Shown here: positions 63,101 through 64,000 of the stretch, one piece after another
Layout of the letters: the number at the start of each line of letters is the position of its first letter
Numbering within the stretch: the first letter of the stretch is position 1
NCBI GenBank assembly: GCA_905221605.1
Contig: CAJNDS010002311.1
Location: 151,001 to 215,000, forward strand
DNA from: Symbiodinium natans
Lineage: Eukaryota > Sar > Dinophyceae > Suessiales > Symbiodiniaceae
Reading direction: 5' to 3'
Length of the DNA: 64,000 bases
The notes under the pieces: model-generated
The model's input: the letters and a program-made list of their open reading frames with translations, nothing else
Told to the model about the DNA's origin: nothing
Databases searched by the model: none
Program-made: the position numbers and the translations under genes

Positions 63101-63691
63101 CCAGATACCATATGTAGGGTTTAGGGTTTAGGGTTTAGGGTTTAGGGTTTAGGGTTTAGGGTTTAGGGTTTAGGGTTACGTCATAAGGGAACCTTGAACC
63201 AAACACAAATGGGAAGAGGGTACCAATGGGCTACCAAGTCACGTACCATGATGGTCATGGGCTGGTTTGTACCGTGCTTTGTCCAAAAGACTCCGGCACG
63301 GTATGCCTGACCATCAACCTCGATAATCTGGTCACCACGTTTCCTCAGTTGCTGAGGTTATAAGCGCCAAAAAAACTTACACTTTCAGTTCTATAGGGGG
63401 TAAGTCTCCCAAAAACGTGTAAAGTGTGCTCACTCAGCCACTAAGTTTCAATCCAGCTTTCTCTCCAGGCATGTTAGGCTGCACGCCACGAAAAATTCCA
63501 CTACCTGAGTCTAGACTGATTCCAAGAATGCCCGCTGGCAGCTGAACAAGCCTGGCTTTGTCCGGAATTCGTACATCTTGGTCGATCTGACTGACAGAGG
63601 TGGCCGGAGCCAGGACGCCCTGCGAGTCGCGGTGGGCTCCCACGCAAAGAAGCCACAGCAGCAGCCTAGGAACGAACTGCGCCGCGGTCAT
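60140..63691 (-). CDS. PDZ-domain multi-pass membrane protein, 13 exons, 516 aa
   Basis: Exons in coding order: 63691-63450, 63343-63243, 63087-63016, 62820-62547, 62416-62153, 62072-62015, 61942-61883, 61681-61583, 61368-61260, 61024-60940, 60653-60608, 60456-60416, 60239-60140 (TGA stop). Their lengths sum to 1551 nt, one open frame. The start ATG has an in-frame TGA directly upstream and begins a signal-like stretch (MTAAQFVPRLLLWLLCVGAH). Residues ~50-120 form a PDZ-like fold, with ILGISLDSGSG, then AGLKRGDQIIEVDG restored only across the first junction. About 7-8 hydrophobic segments follow (for example GCILILASPWCLY, WTLFVTGALCSCIDAVIVIW, NWVFIFYHAVLATASLL, and TVIVRIVLVSAAILAF near the C terminus). 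Every intron ends AG|G; donors are GT (6), GC (3) and GA (3). PDZ domains bind peptide tails or scaffold partners; the ligand here is unknown. The loop before the last helix faintly recalls gustatory-receptor-like proteins (speculative). Splice sites were chosen partly to keep frame, so individual junctions could shift. Confidence 0.75.
60240..60415 (-). mobile_element. Introner plus telomeric array in intron 12
   Basis: A 176 bp intron flanked by GTCGCT and GTCACT. The 5' half on the coding strand is an introner end (CGGACCCAGCGTAGG) and the 3' part is a CCCTAAA array ending AAGTAAG|G. One target duplication encloses introner and array together, so the array belongs to the inserted unit. Frame kept (VLTQSL-LQTVIVRIVL). 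Confidence 0.7.
60457..60607 (-). mobile_element. Introner in intron 11 (CTCAG-type) with telomeric array
   Basis: A 151 bp intron with ends CTCGGTTGCTGAG and CTCACTCAGCTGCC, of the same family as intron 1, and the same inner ACACTTT/AAGTGTAAAG pair. A TTTAGGG array fills 60509-60540. Donor GC, acceptor GCAG|G; frame kept (LNRRQ-GWGIKLFPG). Confidence 0.7.
60654..60939 (-). mobile_element. Composite introner in intron 10 with nested palindromic element and telomeric array
   Basis: A 286 bp intron with outer ends CTTAGTTAGCACAGTAACCA and CAGCGGGCTACCAAG. Inside are a short TTTAGGG array (60697-60716) and a separate palindromic element (60779-60876). The introner start motif occurs twice (60657 and 60730), as if two copies were fused or a segment duplicated. 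Donor GC, acceptor TAAG|G; frame kept (SLHGQ-LQAMETALDRL). Confidence 0.7.
60779..60876. mobile_element. Palindromic element A, nested in an introner
   Basis: Inverted ends GATGTTCCCCCTTATACTAG and GTATAAGGGGGAGCATC, with a second inverted pair, GCAGTCCTTAAT and ATTAATTAACGACTG. It splits an introner between TTACTTGG and CATTTTACAAGG. Further copies lie at 18062-18151 and 31974-32101. No coding capacity; MITE-like. Confidence 0.7.
61025..61259 (-). mobile_element. Introner in intron 9 with AT-rich microsatellite
   Basis: A 235 bp intron with inverted ends CTTGGTGGCCCAGCAACC and ACTGGGCTGCCCAAG. An AATAATAAT-type microsatellite (61060-61160) is embedded. Donor GT, acceptor CAAG|G; the junction LLPAAFC-LQHLSSAIHD is in frame. 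Confidence 0.75.
61369..61582 (-). mobile_element. Introner in intron 8, with duplicated end and telomeric array
   Basis: A 214 bp intron. Plus-strand ends are CAAGAGTAACCTAGGAATAC and GGGCCCACTCTGGGTCCAAG. The right end occurs twice, GGGCCCACTCTTGGTCC at 61468 and GGGCCCACTCTGGGTCC at 61560, separated by a CCCTAAA array (61512-61546). Flanks share AAGGTTC. Donor GT, acceptor CAAG|G, frame kept (SYSK-VRALYTNASL). The doubled end suggests array growth by local duplication. Confidence 0.75.
61682..61882 (-). repeat. Intron 7 with long TTTAGGG array
   Basis: A 201 bp intron between copies of GTAAGGYT. A telomeric array (CCCTAAA on the coding strand) occupies about 61699-61794; the rest is unique AT-rich DNA with no clear inverted ends. 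Donor GC, acceptor GTAAG|G. The junction KPCG-KVLRDAEVAL is in frame. Confidence 0.6.
61699..61794. repeat. Telomeric array (TTTAGGG)n in intron 7 of the PDZ gene
   Basis: About 13 perfect units. Confidence 0.95.
61943..62014 (-). repeat. Intron 6: pure telomeric-repeat introner with 14 bp target duplication
   Basis: About eight TTTAGGG units lie between two copies of TTCAGGAGCGCATG. On the coding strand the upstream exon reads RQRMLEVQERM, then the array, then the duplicated VQERM followed by PCQASDLAEEVHKPC. Splicing CAG|GAGCGC (GA donor) to TTCAG|GAGCGC removes array plus one copy and leaves MLEVQERMPCQASDLAEE in frame. This is the clearest single case in the window of a telomeric array behaving as an intron. 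Confidence 0.75.
62073..62152 (-). repeat. Intron 5 of the PDZ gene, mostly TTTAGGG array
   Basis: An 80 bp intron. On the coding strand it begins GATATTAAAAATGTTG, continues as about eight TTTAGGG units, and ends GCGTATAG|G. The GA donor and this acceptor were chosen because they keep the reading frame; the flanking direct repeat is weak. It is one of two introns of this gene made mainly of telomeric repeat. Confidence 0.55.
62417..62546 (-). mobile_element. Introner in intron 4 with poly(C)/poly(A) core
   Basis: A 130 bp intron with degenerate inverted ends (CGGACGAGTAGTACC... and ...CTGGACATCC). Its core on the plus strand is a run of about 18 C followed by about 17 A. The same C-run/A-run sits at the same internal place in the copy at 39737-39874. 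Donor GT, acceptor TAG|G, frame kept. Confidence 0.65.
62821..63015 (-). mobile_element. Introner in intron 3 with internal telomeric array
   Basis: A 195 bp intron flanked by direct copies of GTTGCAT. Its inverted ends are GGTGGCCTGGTGGTACC and GGTTTGTGCGCTACC. A CCCTAAA array at ~62908-62967 interrupts it, and ACCTTGAACCAA is repeated on both sides of the array. Removing it with one repeat copy is frame-neutral; donor GT lies in the repeat. Confidence 0.8.
63088..63242 (-). mobile_element. Introner in intron 2 with internal TTTAGGG array
   Basis: A 155 bp intron with ends GGTAGCCCATTGG... and ...GGGGGCTACC, between copies of GTGA. About 60 bp of TTTAGGG/CCCTAAA (63115-63175) replaces the element's middle. 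Splicing GT...AG|G gives MTIMVR then EAPEMAKLLERIR in frame. The telomeric array lies wholly inside the element. Confidence 0.75.
63344..63449 (-). mobile_element. Introner in intron 1 of the PDZ gene (CTCAG-type)
   Basis: A 106 bp intron lying between two copies of GAAAC. Its ends are inverted (AGTGGCTGAGTGAG... and ...CTCAGCAACTGAG) and it holds an ACACTTTAC/GTGTAAG inverted pair. Removing it with one GAAAC copy joins AGLK to RGDQIIEVDG, a textbook PDZ stretch. The donor is GA, from the repeat copy itself. A related element lies at 60457-60607. Confidence 0.75.
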
Positions 63692-64000
63692 TCATGGATG
63701 AATACGGAGGCCTGAGCATGGGCAAGAAAAACTTGGGCAAGTAATGCCGGGCGAGCATGAGCTTCAGTAAAGATTTAAGCACACGGTACCCAGTTGTTTA
63801 CTATTGAGGGTTTTACGGGCTATGGGTTTAGGGTGTAGGGTGGTCCATACATCCCTTTTATCACTTGCAACGCACCAGGAATCGTAAAACGAACCAATCA
63901 TCACCCCGAAAACTGCACGACAACCTCTCTTGCTTACAAGCTCCTTTCCATGCCCTTATAGGTTCTACATGGATGGTTCTCTACATTCGGGTCCCTTTTT

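Overview
The window looks like nuclear DNA of a protist alga, most probably a dinoflagellate. Three things point that way: plant-type telomere repeat TTTAGGG/CCCTAAA throughout, very short coding islands with AG|G acceptors and a mix of GT, GC and GA donors, and many short inverted-repeat elements sitting exactly in introns (introners). A related alveolate or another alga with TTTAGGG telomeres is not excluded. No spliced leader, rRNA, tRNA or CRISPR was recognised.

The sequence is interrupted every few hundred bases by TTTAGGG or CCCTAAA arrays, on the order of a hundred in 64 kb, so it is not a simple chromosome end. Most of the unique DNA between arrays is 40-150 bp islands that translate well in one frame, mostly on the minus strand, with plausible splice sites. 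The best reading is a run of minus-strand genes cut into tiny exons by introns built from telomeric repeat arrays and introners.

Layout: 0.2-22.4 kb holds many minus-strand exon islands, several alpha-helical or coiled-coil in character, with one RapZ-like exon near 1.2 kb. 23.2-25.1 kb is the 3' part of a minus-strand gene with one clearly resolved introner. 25.8-26.3 kb is the clearest plus-strand gene start. 26.9-29.7 kb has mixed islands. 30.7-31.2 kb carries an F-box domain split by a nested introner. 31.7-41 kb has more minus-strand helical islands, with homopolymer tracts. 42.08-44.63 kb is a 2.55 kb composite element with inverted arms and a GC-rich minisatellite, bounded by a 9 bp direct repeat. 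45.5-60.0 kb has further minus-strand islands with three stop-containing terminal exons. 60.1-63.7 kb is a complete gene.

That last gene is the key to the window. Thirteen exons from 63691 down to 60140 join into one open frame of 517 codons (516 residues and a stop) encoding a secreted or membrane PDZ-domain protein with several transmembrane segments. All 12 introns end AG|G and start GT, GC or GA. Several are bounded by a direct repeat of the target, so removing the element plus one repeat copy restores the frame exactly. One of them (61943-62014) consists of almost nothing but TTTAGGG repeats between two copies of a 14 bp exon sequence, which argues that telomeric arrays themselves act as introns here. 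Exon calls elsewhere rest on reading frame, composition and splice sites seen by eye; strand is uncertain for some short islands.
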